Notes under the pieces: model-generated
The model's input: the letters and a program-made list of their open reading frames with translations, nothing else
What the model was told of the DNA's origin: nothing
Database searches by the model: none
Translations under genes and position numbers: made by a program
DNA from: Symsagittifera roscoffensis
Lineage: Eukaryota > Xenacoelomorpha > Acoela > Convolutidae
Direction: 5' to 3'
NCBI RefSeq assembly: GCF_963678635.1
Contig: NC_087065.1
Coordinates: 29,950,252-30,014,251 of the forward strand
Length of the DNA: 64,000 nucleotides
In this document: positions 28,431 through 41,642 of the stretch, piece by piece
Layout of the letters: every line of letters begins with the position of its first letter
Numbering within the stretch: the stretch's first letter is position 1

Positions 28431-30234
28431 ATCGAAAGTCGGAACATAAAGTTGAAGGGCGGTCGAAACATTCAAAGCGAGCTCTTTCTATCCCAACCCG
28501 ATAAGTGTTTACTGAAATTCGCGTCACAAAAAGTTATTCAAAAAAAAATTGACTCATTAATTCGCAATAAAACGTAGCCGTGCGAAAAAGTGATCAAATT
28601 TTTACCGTGTGAAAACTTTTTGAACAACTGGGGCGAGGAATTTAAAAATTAAAATTTCAAAAATTGGAGTTTTTTAACTCCTCTTCCACACGCTATGTAC
28701 AGTACAGAGAGGCATAATTAACATTTGGTAACTTAATAAATCGAACAACTAACTGCATCAGTTTATTTTGGAACAACATTTGATCCAGTTCAAATTACTA
28801 TTTACGCATTGAAAACAAAGTATTTTGCGTGATAATTATCTCCAATTGGCCAAACTGGCAACTTTCAAACGCTCAGGACACAAATTATATAAAAGACTCA
28901 AAAAAGTTAGTTAAGAAAACGAATTTTGTCAGTAGAAAAAACCAACTCAAAATACTCTGTCTTTTTTCAAAAACCGGACCAAAACAGCGTTAACATTACA
29001 GAAAATGTCATATTATTTAAGTATTGCGCGAGTAAATGTATCAAATTACAAAAACTAGTATCCAAGGTGGACCAAAATGTGTAACAATGCGTCGCACCAT
29101 TTATGTTTCAATAAGACTCCATAAAAATGTGGACGTATTTTTTTTTGTTCGAACTAAACATTTCCCTTTGCACTTAAAAATTCAAGTTATTAGAAAGCCC
29201 TAGCTAATTTTAAAATTTAAAGCTCCTCAGCCAGTTTATTTTGTATTTTGGAGGATTAAAATTGTCTGGGGGCTAAAGTGCTCTACAGCAGTTAGTTTTC
29301 CAACACCTAGTAAAGATACAACGGAATGCTTTTCAAAATTGCCCATACAGACTTTTGAACTTAAAAATGACAAAGAATTTGCATTTAAAAAAGTTGTTTC
29401 TCTGATACGTTTTCTTAACAGTTCAGATAATCAAAGTTAGTTTTAAGTAAGTTGTCATATGTCAAACTTACAAATTAAGTCAAAGGAGGGAACTGCAAAG
29501 CAGCCAAATAAATCAACCAATAACAAGTCATTACTGCAATGATTGCAATAGCAGAGTGACTCAAGGAGGAAGATAAATAAAGAAAAGGTGCTTTCACGTA
29601 GAATTCAAAAAAAAAGTTTTTTTTCGCAAACGTTTCTCCATAAGACTTTAAATGATTAATAAACCTTTTTTTGGTATATCTGGCTCCGTTAGAACATATT
29701 TCTGTTTCCAATTTGAACAAGATAATTGCTTGCAAAAGATTATTTAAAGTACTTTGATACTTTAATTTGCAAAAAAACGTAGCCGTGCGAAAAAGTGATC
29801 AAATTTTACAAAGTGAATTTTTTTGAAAAACTGGGTCGAGGAATTAAAATATTAAAACACCGAAAAATGGAGTTTTTTAAATCCTCCTCAACGCGCTTTA
29901 TGCAGTACAGAGCGACATAACTAGCATATGGTAAAATAATACTTCGAACAACTAGCTGCATCAGTTTATTTTAGAATCCGGTTCACTCTATTTACGCATT
30001 GAGAACAATGTATTTTAAGTGTTATTTATCAGAATGATCAAAATTTTTAGTATAAAATCACTATAAATTTTAAATTGCAGTATAGTTGATGCAAAGATTT
30101 ATTTCCTATTGCAGAATCTTGCCCTCTTCACAGCAACTTTGAAAATGCATAATAAACTGTATACATTACGAGGCCAAACTGTGTACTGGATAGGCGCACA
30201 ATTTTGTGTCTGTATGTCCCTGGATTCATTAGGC
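28431..30234. other. noncoding, diverged repeat bodies
   Basis: No gene recognised. Two related blocks (about 28560-28870 and 29775-30010) share AAAACGTAGCCGTGCGAAAAAGTGATCAA and a downstream CAGTACAGAG...AACTGCATCAGTTTATTTT order, so they are copies of one dispersed repeat; the parts around them look like old family D bodies. Confidence 0.45.
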
Positions 30235-31225
30235 AAACCTTTAGACATGTTCCAAAATGTCTCTGGATTCCACTTACAAAACTTCCGTGGATTCCGCGTG
30301 AAAAATACCTGTAACGTAAACTTTGTCGGCTAATATATTTTGCTGCGGATTCCGCAACAAGCGAATATAGCTAGCTTTTGTGGATTCCGCAACTGTAAGT
30401 GGATTCCACAAAATGTAAGTGGGATCCGCAAATGTAAGTGGAATCCGCAAAATTTGGAAGCGGAATCCGCAAATATAAGCGGATTCCGCAAACTGTAAGG
30501 GATTCATAATTTTGTTCATTACTGAACTTGCATATGAATAATTAAAAGCGAGAGCTGGAAATTTTTTTTATAGCAACGCGGAAGGCAAGGACTTAACCAT
30601 TGTCAGCGCAATCCACGAACAAATCTCAAAACGTTGTTTAACTAAATTGGTATATATCACCTTTTAGTATTTTGGAAACACAACACCTAATAAGTTCAAT
30701 TGGAGTCATTGGGTTCAGAGTGTATGGAAATACAACAGCATATCGCAAAATTAGGTCAGTATTAAATTTTGCATCAGTAATTGGTATCGAAGTTCAGATC
30801 AAAGTTGACAAGATTTGAGGATTTGAGATCGAGGTTGGGTTGACAGGAATTGATACCAAACGATTGATATTTCAAATGGTAGTTGATCAATGTAGTAATT
30901 GAGATTGATTTTTCTGGTGACCAGAAATTAAAAGATATTATTTTAAACGCTATACTAGACATATACATATATGTAAACGGAATCCGCAAACAAAAAGCGG
31001 ATTCCACTTACAATTTGAGGATTCCACTTACAATTTGCGGATTCCGCGTACAGTTGCTGAATCCGCAACAGCTTAAATTAAGTATAAAAATCTCCTATTA
31101 TTTGTTTGTGGAGTCCACAAACTGTTCTGGATTTCGCAAGTAAAATTGCGGATTCCGCAAAACCGCCTCTTTTCGGAGAAATTTTGAGCATTAACTTGTT
31201 TTGGGTATTTGTTTGCGGAATCCAA
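30235..31225. repeat. inverted clusters of a GCGGATTCCGCAA motif
   Basis: Two clusters of short degenerate units built on the near-palindrome GCGGATTCCGCAA plus TGTAAGT: about 30260-30505 and, in inverted orientation (ATTCCACTTACAATTTGCGG), about 30975-31225, separated by 470 bp. Subterminal short-repeat clusters of opposite orientation are typical of foldback or nonautonomous DNA transposons. No transposase seen. Confidence 0.65.
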
Positions 31226-32231
31226 AACAGCGAAGAAGATCAAGAAAAAATACCAAAATTGCGATTTCCGCGACAAATCTGATTATTGTCTGTTGCGTTA
31301 TGTGTTTAACATGCACATAAGGCACAGTTGGCCTCATAATGTCTGCAATAAGTATGCTAGTATATCAGGGCAGATCTCTGAATGCTCCAACTGCCCCTAA
31401 ATCTATATTTAAAAGTTTTTGGGAAATTAAATACGGAAAACCTATAGGCTTATATCAAATTAGACAACATAAAAATAAAGTGTCAATATTTGAGTCTGTT
31501 AAAAAAAAACAGTTAAAATTAAGACGACCAATTAGCTGGCCTCAGTTCAATTAGGAGCGATTTTTTTATGCACAATATCTTGACGCGCATACATATTACG
31601 TTCTCGTCATCATCAATTAGTTCTTCAAAACGCGCTTAAATTATTCCAAAATAAGACCTCGTTGGCAATTTTCAAACTCCTTAAACTCTGCAAAAATAAT
31701 CCGAGGGAACTTTTTTAATTTGATTTTGGAGTCGATATCCTCAATAATTTGTGTTTTTTTCTTTAAAACTATGCCTTCGATTGCTAAAAATGACTGAATA
31801 AAAAAACTACATCAAGCATAAATTTTCCGTTTTCTTCAAAATTTTGTTTCAATAGATAAAACCAAGGATATTGCAAAGTATCTGTTTTATAACTAAGCTT
31901 TCTAAAAGCAATCTAACTGGGAAACAATTTCAAAAAATTTTTATCGAAAAATTTTGAACAGTAGACGTTGTTAAACATGCAAAATAATTTTTGCTTAATG
32001 ACAAGTATTAAATAGACTAAGAAGCATGCCTCAATTTAGTTTGCAACGCAAGAAACCTCCACCTAAACGTTATTTGCAAGAAATGTATCGAGCGTTTTTT
32101 ATCTTAACTTTGCCCAATTGGCAAAAGTAAACCATTATAACTTATGGGAAAAAAATTAGCGGATATTTAAATTTTCGCTCAGAACAACAATATTTCTCAA
32201 ATCCTATTCATAAAATCCCGTCGAAGCAGAT
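31226..32231. other. noncoding, old repeat sequence
   Basis: No gene recognised. A degraded family D terminus lies near 31352-31400 and a D-like body near 32110-32225, just left of the assembly gap. Confidence 0.4.
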
Positions 32232-32431
32232 NNNNNNNNNNNNNNNNNNNNNNNNNNNNNNNNNNNNNNNNNNNNNNNNNNNNNNNNNNNNNNNNNNNNN
32301 NNNNNNNNNNNNNNNNNNNNNNNNNNNNNNNNNNNNNNNNNNNNNNNNNNNNNNNNNNNNNNNNNNNNNNNNNNNNNNNNNNNNNNNNNNNNNNNNNNNN
32401 NNNNNNNNNNNNNNNNNNNNNNNNNNNNNNN
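32232..32431. other. assembly gap, 200 N
   Basis: Exactly 200 unknown bases, a conventional fixed-size scaffold gap; true length unknown. Open frames drawn across it are meaningless. Confidence 0.99.
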
Positions 32432-34773
32432 TTTGTTAAACGTTTTTTCTGGGTTTGTGCAAATTCAATTGGTCTGATTTTATGCTTTGTGCGGTTTTTT
32501 TTTGTGTTTTGATAATTCCCGGGTTGACCAAAACTTCTTACCATACAGATTCCATATATGATAAACTTCTTGTCATACAATTTCATACAATTTCATAAGC
32601 ATTTTTTCGTATATGGAAATTGTATGATAGGTATTTTTCCATAAACCAAAAATTTGGCTTTTTGTTTCTAAATTTAATATCTGATAAAATTTGGATTGTG
32701 TTTGTAACTTACCACAAGTGACAAAAACCTTGGTTTAATCAAAGCACCAAAGGTTTGACGGTATTGCATGTACAATGCCTAGAAAATGACCTGAATTGTT
32801 CGCAAATAGAATTACAAAAATATCAAATTTTTGAAATTTGGCAAAACTTTTTCAAAGATGATAATTTAAAAATTTGAAACATTTAAATTATCAGACATTG
32901 ATCAAGGCATACATAAACATGCCATACAAAAGAAATAGGAAGTTTCAGCGTTTTTGAAAAAAAAGATACAGCGAAAAGTAAAAAAACCCAACATTATTGA
33001 ATCCAGGACTACGTTATGCACACAAAAAATTAAATTTTGTATGCAAAAAAAAAGTGGTTGGAAAAAGTTCGTTTGCATACAAAATTCGATTTGAAGTTGA
33101 GAAAAAACAAAAAAAATTTAAGGTAATTTCAAAATTACTTGGAAAATTTTTTGTGTCGCCGTCAAAAAAATGCCACTCATAAAATTTCCATACATGGGAA
33201 TTCTCTGATAAGCATTTTTTTCAAAAAACAAAAACCCCAGTTGTTTTATCACCAGACTGTTTAGTTAGAATCAAACAGCCACAGAAATAAGTTTATATCT
33301 TTTTTCAACCATTTTAAGAAATTCCTACACATGATGTATGGAATTAAATGATAAGCATTTTCGGTGTATGGAGGTCAACCCGGGTTCTTTGTGTCTGTTT
33401 AAATAAATTTATGAGGTTTTTTGATCATTCAAACTATTTTCAAGTAGTTCTAAACTATTTCTCCCCCCATACGCGAGAATGGGGGGACATTGCTTAATTG
33501 ATCCAAAAATTTACATTTTATTTATTAAATAATGAGTCAATTTAATTTGCTCTTGTAGTTTATTACCTAAAAAGCAATTATTATCTCTCTATATAAATTT
33601 AGGAGCAATTTTTACGGTTGGTCTGTATAATTTTACAAAAAGGGTCTAACCGAAAACGAGTTCGAAAAAAAAACATTTTAGTTAGAACGATTGAACAGGT
33701 TTGATTCATTTTTTTGCTTGAAAAATTACTTTAAAACCATTTTTTGGGTTTTCTACACCCAGGCACTTTCAAAATTTTTTTTGATTTACTCTGCTCCGTT
33801 ATTCATTGTCTGATTGGTTTTAAACTGCGGCATAAAATTTTAAAATTAAACTTCAAGCATGATTTGTCTCCTACAATTCCGTAATATTAATGCTTGGCGC
33901 ACAAAAAATTTCTCGTCGTTGCTCGTGGCGAAAGTTGAAAAGCTGATAAATTTTTTCCTTATTCTCGCTTATTGTGAAAACTTCTCGATTTGTGAAACCT
34001 TTTTGATTTGTGAAAGTTTTTCGAGTTGTGAAAATGCCCTTTTTGGAGTTACTGGCCTTTGCAAGAAATCGATGAAACCGACGGTATTTCTTAAATCAAA
34101 ACATGCTTATGATACTTAAGTAGCGTGACATCATGCCTTCGAAATCATGCCTTCTCACAGAAAGCAACAAATAACGGGTCAAAAAATGTATGCGTACTTT
34201 GTTTCAGTTTGTCAATCGGAAGCTTCGTTTTCTTTTTCTCAAGACCACTTAAACACCAACTTAAATATCATGAAGTCGGAAAAATTATTGTAACTTTTGG
34301 CCAATTTTACCCCCATCAGCAAGTTTTAGTCTCACCATAGACAAAAAAAACAGCCCCCTTATTTGAATGGCAAGGAGTCACAATTTATTTGATGTGCATT
34401 CAATTCAGTTCACATTACTTAAGTAAAGACATTCATTTGAACTTTCTTTGTATATAACCTCCCCTGTGACCACCCAACCCCCGATGAAAAGCTATTTATT
34501 ATAATGTATTTGCGAAACAATATGTACTGCTGTGATAGTACATTGAAAATTGGCACGATGAGCAAACCAACAGCTGCGAACAGATTGTTATTCATACTTT
34601 ACATAGTGAGAATAAGCTTTTAGACTTATTAACAGTTAAAACAACTATAAAAGTTTTTGAAAGCTGGGGAGGGCTGTGAAAGAGCCCAAAAAATCCATTA
34701 TAATCGATTACGGATGTAAAATTTATGGAATCATTAAATTGTCACTATTATCGATTTTATTTTGGAGAAAAAT
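32432..34773. other. AT-rich noncoding DNA
   Basis: No gene or clear repeat boundary recognised. Several degenerate copies of a phrase like TTCATACAATTTCATA...GATAAGCATTTTT occur at 32576-32640, 33180-33215 and 33330-33365, hinting at a small dispersed or tandem repeat. Confidence 0.4.
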
Positions 34774-37700
34774 CCATAAATAAACCATTATAAACAATTT
34801 TAATCTATTTTTTTGCCAATGAAAACAATTATTTGGGACAAAAAAGTCCAACATTTTTATTATTTTTGATTATTATATTTCATGCACCTTTTACCGGTGC
34901 GTACGCACAAAGCCGCACTCCCGGATAGCCGAAAAAACTAAATACCTCCGAGTTTAATTAAATTAAATCAGAAGCCTCTTCACTAAACTGAGACGCAGTT
35001 TGATTGGACAAAAATGTGCCTCAAAGTTTTGCAGCCTGATAGCTAACCAAAATCCGAACATTTTCAAAAGATTTGATTGGCTAAAACTTTTACTCTCATT
35101 GAATTAATTAACAAAAAAAGCCTGACTACTACAGGGATTCGACCCCCTCGCCAACCATCTCTTGGGACCCCCTCACAAAGTCTCTCTTTGGAATTCCATA
35201 ATGAAAAAATCCATAATAAACCCTCATAAATAATTTTAATCCATTTTTTGCCAAGGAAAACAATTATTTGGGACAATAAAGTCCAATATTTTTATTATTT
35301 TTGATTATTATATTTCATGCACCTTTTACCGGTGCGTACGCTCAAAGCCGCACTCCCGGATAGCCGAAAAAACTAAATACCTCCGGTTTTAATTAAATTA
35401 AATCAGATACCTCTTCACTAAATTGAGACGCATTTTAATTGGATAAAAATGTGCCTCAAAATTTTGCAGCCTGATAGCTAACCAAAATCCGAACATTTTC
35501 AAAAGATTTGATTGGCTAAAACTTTTACTCTCATTGAATTAATTAACAAAAAAAGCCTGACTACTACAGGGATTCGACCCCCTCGCCAACCATCTCTTGG
35601 GACCCCCTCACAAAGTCTCTCTTTGGAATTCCATAATGAAAAAATCCATAATAAACCCTCATAAATAATTTTAATCCATTTTTTGCCAAGGAAAACAATT
35701 ATTTGGGACAATAAAGTCCAATATTTTTATTATTTTCGATTATTATATTTCATGCACCTTTTACCGGTGCGTACGCTCAAAGCCGCACTCCCGGATAGCC
35801 GAAAAAACTAAATACCTCCGATTTTAATTAAATTAAATCAGAAGCCTCTTCACTAAATTCAGACGCATTTTTATTGGACAATATGTGCCTCAAAGGTTTG
35901 CAGCCTGATAGCTAACCCAATTCCGAACATTTTCAAGAAATTTGATTGGCTAAAACTTTTACTCTCATTGAATTAATTAACAAAAAAAGCCCGACTACTA
36001 CAGGGATTCGACCCCCTCGCCAACCATCTCTTCGGACCCCCTAACAAAGTCTCTCTTTGGCATTCCATAATGAAAAACTCCATAATAAACCCTCATAAAT
36101 AGTTTTAATCCATTTTTTGCCAAGGAAAACAATTATTTGGGACAAAAAAGTCCAATATTTTTATTATTTTTGATTATTATATTTCATGCACCTTTTACCG
36201 GTGCGTACGCTCAAAGCCGCACTCCTGGATAGCCGAAAAAACTAAATACCTCCGATTTTAATTAAATTAAATCAGAAACCTCTTCACTAAATTGAGACGC
36301 ATTTTGATTGGACAAAAATGTGCCTCAAAGTTTTGCAGCCTGATAGCTAACCAAATTCCGAAATTTTTCAAGAGACTTGGTTGGCTAATACTTTTACTCT
36401 CATTGAATTAATTAACAAAAAAAGCCCGACTACTACAGGGATTCGAACCATTCGCCAACCATCTCTTCGGACCCCCTCACCAAGTCTCTTTTTGGAACTC
36501 CATAATAAAAAATTCCATAATAAACCATTATAAATAATTTTAATTCATTTTTTGCCAAGGAAAACAATTATTTGGGACAAAAAGTCCAATATTTTTTTAA
36601 TATTTTTGAAACAAAAACATTTTTTGATTAATTTTGATTATTTTATTTCATGCACCTTTTACCGGTGCGTACCCATAAAGCCGCTTTCCCGGATAGCCGA
36701 AAAAACTAAATACCTCCGGTTTTAATTAAATTAAATCAGATACCTCTTCACTAAATTGAGACGCATTTTGATTGGATAAAAATGTGCCTCAAAATTTTGC
36801 AGCCTGATAGCTAACCAAATTCCGAACATTTTCAAGAGATTTGATTGGCTAAAACTTTTACTCTCATTGAATTGATTAACAAAAAAAGCCCGACTACTAC
36901 AGGGATTCGACCCCCTCGCCAACCATCTCTTCGGACCCCCTCACAAAGTCTCTCTTTGGAATTCCATAATGAAAAAATCCATAATAAACCCTCATTAATA
37001 AATTTAATCCATTTTTTGCCGAGGAAAACAATTATTTGGGACAAAAAAGTCCAAAATTTTTTAAATATTTTTGAAACAAAAACATTTTTGATTGTTTTTG
37101 ATTATTATATTTCATGCACCTTTTACCGGTGCGTACCCATAAAGCCGCATTCCCAGATAGCCGAAAAAACTAAATACCTCCGGTTTTAATTAAATTAAAT
37201 CAGAAACCTCTTCACTAAATTGAGACGCATTTTGATTGGGTAAAATTGTGCCTCAAAATTTTGCAGCCTGATAGCTAACCAAAATCCGAACATTTTCAAA
37301 AGATTTGATTGGCTAAAACTTTTACTCTCATTGAATTAATTAACAAAAAAAGCCCGATTACTACAGGGATTCGACCCCCTCGCCAACCATCTCTTGGCAC
37401 CCCCTCACAAAGTCTCTCTTTGGAATTCCATAATGAAAAAATCCATAATAAACCCTCATAAATACTTTTAATCCATTTTTTGCCAAGGAAAACAATTATT
37501 TGGGACAATAAAGTCCAATATTTTTATTATTTTTGATTATTATATTTCATGCACCTTTTACCGGTGCGTACGCTCAAAGCCGCACTCCCGGATAGCCGAA
37601 AAAACTGAATACCTCCGATTTTAATTAAATTAAATCAGAAGCCTCTTCACTAAATTCAGACGCATTTTTATTGGACAATATGTGCCTCAAAGTTTTGCAG

Positions 37701-38297
37701 CCTGATAGCTAACCCAATTCCGAACATTTTCAAGAAATTTGATTGGCTAAAACTTTTACTCTCATTGAATTAATTAACAAAAAAAGCCCGACTACTACAG
37801 GGATTCAACCCCCTCGCCAACCATCTCTTCGGACCCCCTAACAAAGTCTCTCTTTGGAATTCCATAATGAAAAAATCCATAATAAACCCTCATAAATATT
37901 TTTAATCCATTTTTTGCCAAGGAAAACAATTATTTGGGACAATAAAGTCCAATATTTTTATTATTTTTGATTATTATATTTCATGCACCTTTTACCGGTG
38001 CGTACGCTCAAAGCCGCACTCCCGGATAGCCGAAAAAACTAAATACCTCCGATTTTAATTAAACTGAATCAGAAGCCTCTTCACTAAATTGAGACGCATT
38101 TTGATTGGGTAAAATTGTGCCTCAAAATTTTGCAGCTTGATAGCTAACCAAATTCCGAACATTTTCAAGAGATTTGATTGGCTAATACTTTTACTCTCAT
38201 TGAATTATTTAACAAAAAAAGCCCGACTACTACAGAGATTCGACCCCCTCGCCAACCATCTCTTCGGACCCCCTCACCAAGTCTCTCTTTGGAATTT
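34774..38297. repeat. tandem array, eight units of about 435-465 bp
   Basis: The landmark TTTCATGCACCTTTTACCGG recurs eight times, at about 34880, 35315, 35750, 36185, 36648, 37111, 37547 and 37981, spaced 434-437 bp except two units of about 463 bp, which carry a small insertion. Units differ by a few percent. Each contains, on the minus strand, GGTCGAATCCC followed about 14 nt later by a run of seven T, which resembles a Pol III B box plus terminator. A 70-codon minus frame recurs in several units (for example 35064-35276 and 35499-35711) only because the units are near copies; other units break it. Confidence 0.9.
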
Positions 38298-38465
38298 TTT
38301 ATGATATCCATTTTCGGCCACAAACGTTGAAAAGTAATAAGTTTGTGGGATCTCTTTAACTATGGAGGGGTATTGTAGTATCCCTATGGTACCTAATAAC
38401 GAATCTTTCTCCCCCTTCTATTAGGGAATTGGTAGGGGGGGTAACTGTTGAGTAGATCCAAAATT

Positions 38466-38570
38466 TCGGCTATCCGGGAGCGAATTTGTGTTTCGGCTAT
38501 CCGGTAACGAATTTATTTTTCGACTATCCGGGAACGAATTTATTTTTCGGCTATCCGGGTATTCGGCTTC
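38466..38570. repeat. minisatellite, about four units of 31 bp
   Basis: Units of the type TTCGGCTATCCGGGAACGAA plus TTTATTT repeat about four times. The phrase GGATAGCCGAAAAAACTAAA in the adjacent tandem array is the reverse complement of part of this unit, so the two repeats are related. Confidence 0.75.
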
Positions 38571-38760
38571 GTGACACGCCACCCTTTTATCAGACTCGAT
38601 AAACAAATTTGATTGACAGATGCAATAACGCCGTTTAGTCTGGTTAAAGACAATGTTTTCAGGGTTTCTCAGCGAAGTTTTGTTTGATGTAACCGCTTCC
38701 GTTTCGAATTTTCCACGCTTTTATATTTATCTCAACTGAAATAATACGGTGCTAGGGATA

Positions 38761-39119
38761 TTAGCAGACCGGTTTTTTAGCAGACCGGTTTTTAGCAGAC
38801 TCAGAACAATTTTAAAGTGTGATAGCTAACTTCAAACGCAGTATTGGCGATTAGCGACCGCTTGCTCCGCTGCGCTTCAATTCAACACGAGTGTTATTGT
38901 GCGCGTAACTTTTCATTTTGCCGCAATTTTAGACAGTTGTGTTTTTGAAGTTGATAGTTTTGTTGACAAATCATGAGATAATTGAGTTAATTGGGGGGAA
39001 GCTTGGCCCCAGACTGAGCGTCTTTTTGAGTCTGTCAATCAATCATCTATCACTTTATTACGTTGGTCTGCTAAAAGACTCAATTTTCACTTTTTCTGCT
39101 AAAAAACCGGTCTGCTAAA
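38761..39119. mobile_element. foldback-like element with perfect 23-bp termini
   Basis: The left end TTAGCAGACCGGTTTTTTAG plus three bases (38761-38783) is repeated in exact inverse at 39097-39119. The left end has a further partial tandem copy (GCAGACCGGTTTTTAGCAG). No coding capacity. A poly-G run of 25 or more bases follows at 39121-39146 and a GGTCTGGTAAAAGGTC tandem at 39184-39230. Confidence 0.7.
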
Positions 39120-39319
39120 GTGGGGGGGGGGGGGGGGGGGGGGGGAAGGAAAGAGAGCCCGATCGGTCCCCAAATAATACATTGTGGTCTGGTAAAAGGT
39201 CGGTCTGGTAAAAGGTCGGTCTGGTAAAAGACCTAGCCCCGAGCGAAATCTATCCTTTTGTACTTTAAATGTCGTGTGGGGGTTGATTTTTTTTATTTTG
39301 TTTTATTTCATTTAACTTT

Positions 39320-39396
39320 TTAATGTTATTACTGCTCCATAGACCTTAAAAGGCAGTCGGAACAATCAGGGCTTCGCCCTGATACGAGCAGTCTTG
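39320..39396. repeat. family D terminus, inverted
   Basis: Reads ACTGCTCCATAG...AAAAGGCAGTCGGAA then the hairpin TCAGGGC-TTC-GCCCTGA and TACGAGCAGTCTTGG. It is the reverse complement of the 28113 terminus with a compensating loop change. Confidence 0.65.
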
Positions 39397-39717
39397 GTAA
39401 ACTTTATAATTGTTGTTTTTGTGTAAAAAGTAACTTGTTCAGACATCAGCCCGATCGGGTCAAACCAGTTCAATCGCATCACATCTCGCTGCTCCGAGTT
39501 TTCGCTTTTACAAAAATTGTGCATTGTCGCATTCGACCAGTTGTCACCTCGCGGTCTCTTCATGACATAGGTTTTGACCACCAAATTAGTCTACTTTATA
39601 GGAAAAGATTTCTTTTTTATTTATCATGCTTAATTTCTTGAAATATTCAGCACGAGCTATTTTAATGAATAATTATTTAAACACAATCATTCAGCAGTTT
39701 TTTCAGCTTTTTGTGGT

Positions 39718-39808
39718 AGTTAGAACATAGTTGAAAGATGCCCGAGGGAAAAAAAGCCCGGTCTGAGCGCTCGAAGTGCCCGAGGCCGTCTTCAACTATG
39801 TTCTAACT
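39718..39808. repeat. inverted repeat, 18-bp arms
   Basis: AGTTAGAACATAGTTGAA at 39718-39735 pairs with TTCAACTATGTTCTAACT at 39791-39808 across a 55-nt loop rich in CCCGAGG. Could be a tiny foldback element; no function inferred. Confidence 0.65.
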
Positions 39809-40012
39809 GTTGAAGAGTATGTTTTTTGCCCTTTCTGAGGGAAAGATGCCAGAAAATTGTGAAAGAGCCCGGAAAAGTGCTCGAAACTATGCAGATGATT
39901 TTTTTTCATTCATGCGTTTCTAATATTTCATTTTCCATCCATGCCTTGTCGTGAAAGAACATGTGTGAAAGAGCAAAAACATACTCTTCCAATTGTTCTC
40001 AGACTGTGCAGA

Positions 40013-40167
40013 TTGAAAGAAATTGGAAAGATGGATGAGTGCTACTACCGAGTGATCTTAAGCGAGACTATCAATGAGTTGGCTGCCTTGAAGCCAGTCT
40101 CAGCCATTGACCCCAACTGGGGGGAAGTCGGAGGAAGCGCGGCTGGAGGGGATAGCGGAGGTGTGGA
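40013..40167 (+). CDS. low-confidence exon candidate
   Basis: A GC-rich island in AT-rich DNA. A pyrimidine-containing acceptor-like TTGTTCTCAGACTGTGCAG precedes it and GCGGAG|GTGTGG could be a donor. The frame reads about 50 residues, mixed helical then Gly/Ala/Asp-rich (SAIDPNWGEVGGSAAGG). No family recognised. Because a (TAC)n run follows 40 bases later, it may instead be the 3' end of a non-LTR or SINE-type repeat. Confidence 0.25.
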
Positions 40168-40207
40168 CCCGGGGTTCAATCAGTTATGCCTCTTCTCTGA
40201 TTTCTGA

Positions 40208-40257
<50 letters not shown>
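40208..40257. repeat. (TAC)n microsatellite
   Basis: About sixteen uninterrupted TAC trinucleotides. Confidence 0.97.
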
Positions 40258-41308
40258 AAAGACTTTATTCCCTGATAATGGGCAATGACAAAATAAAAAG
40301 TAAAAACAGCACTAAGCGCGACAAGTCGCGCATTTACACTTAAAAAAAGGATCATGAAGAGTTCAAATTAAAATCCGTCAGTTTGTTGAATAACAGTGTT
40401 TCTAGATGTTTTTTCACAGTTGATGGATTCTGCAACAGGTTGATCCCCTTTCCTGAAACATAGTTTGCGTTCTCCACATGGATAAAAATAGCTTCCCCAT
40501 GTGGTGATCTTGCGGACTTTCGGTAGCGCGAACACAGTTGTATCGCTGGACCGATTACCCGCTCGTGAGTAATAAAAAGAAACATGATTAAAAATATTAA
40601 AATCATAACGGTTTTGCAGAAGTTTACTGAAAAGAACAAGGTCGTTCAGGATAATTTGATAGCAAATGGGTAAAATACGTAAAATGGGTAAAATATGTGG
40701 TACACCACTGGGAACAGCAGTACAGGACGAAAGAGAAGTATTTATGCGGACTCTCTGAGTGCGAACTGAAAGATACATATTTCCTAGGTCACAGTTGGTT
40801 CTTTCCCGGTAAGTATGAAGAACAAATGTGTTCACAATAGCATGTTTTTTCACCATGCAAGATTTATTTACATTATGACAAAGTAATATTAGTTTTTTTT
40901 TCAAAACTTAAATTCAAATTGGGGGCGCGTGGAAAAGAGCCTGATCAGTTTATGAAAAATCCATTTTGTAAAGATCATCATTTTCGATAAGTTTTTTTCA
41001 TTTTTCATAAATAATAGGCACAAGATTCGTAACAGAATATAAGGGGATAAACTTTCATTCATAATTGGCTACTCTTGTTTTGCATAGAAAACTTTAGATG
41101 GTTAAGAAAACCTTTTTTCCGATATTCTGACTGGCTCAGTGACAGGGGTGGATTTTCTGCCCCCTTCCCTCAGGGATTCGACCCCCTGCCGACCCAAAGG
41201 GTCCCCCTTTTGGTACTTTTTAACAAATCCATTTTTTGCCGACCAACCCTAATTTTTTTCTAAAGGCGCCTTCGGCGCCAATATATACTAACTTTGAGGG
41301 GGAGCGCG

Positions 41309-41642
41309 GGCTCTTCTCCAGTCCCCCCTTTGATTTTTTCTGAAATCCATTAAATGAAAGTCTATTTAAAATGACTTTTGATGTTATAAACTGCATTAAA
41401 ACATGTCAGCGTGAACAGGTGAACAAATTTCTACAAAACTTCTAACATGCAAAATGCCGAGTGAACAATATATGAATAGCTTTGTTTTGTAGTTTTACGA
41501 GGAGTTTTTTAGTTTTGTTTTGTAGTTTTAACAGGTGAACAAATTTTTACAACATTTCTAACATGCAAAATGCCATTTTAACAATATAAGAACAGCTTTG
41601 TTTTGTAGTTTTACGAGGGGGGTGGGGAACTCGAACAGAGCC
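41309..41642. mobile_element. family B MITE, reversed, with internal duplication
   Basis: Starts GGCTCTTCTCCAGT and ends CGAACAGAGCC. Flanks GGAGCGCG / GAAGCGCG agree at 7 of 8 bases. About 100 bp of the interior (ACAGGTGAACAAATTT to GTAGTTTTACGAG) is duplicated. Confidence 0.65.

Noticed and set aside
32197-32586. 129-codon frame
   Set aside because: It spans the 200-N gap and is meaningless.
35064-37508. Repeated 70-aa minus frame in the tandem array
   Set aside because: Similarity between units comes from recent amplification of the DNA; other units break the frame and no splice or start context supports a gene family.
34774-38297. CRISPR-like array
   Set aside because: Units are 435-465 bp without short conserved repeats and unique spacers, in a eukaryotic context.
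34774-38297. tRNA genes in each tandem unit
   Set aside because: Only a B-box-like sequence and T run are present; I could not build a cloverleaf or find a proper A box.
40107-40343. Poly-Thr/Tyr frame through the TAC repeat
   Set aside because: It is a translation of the microsatellite.
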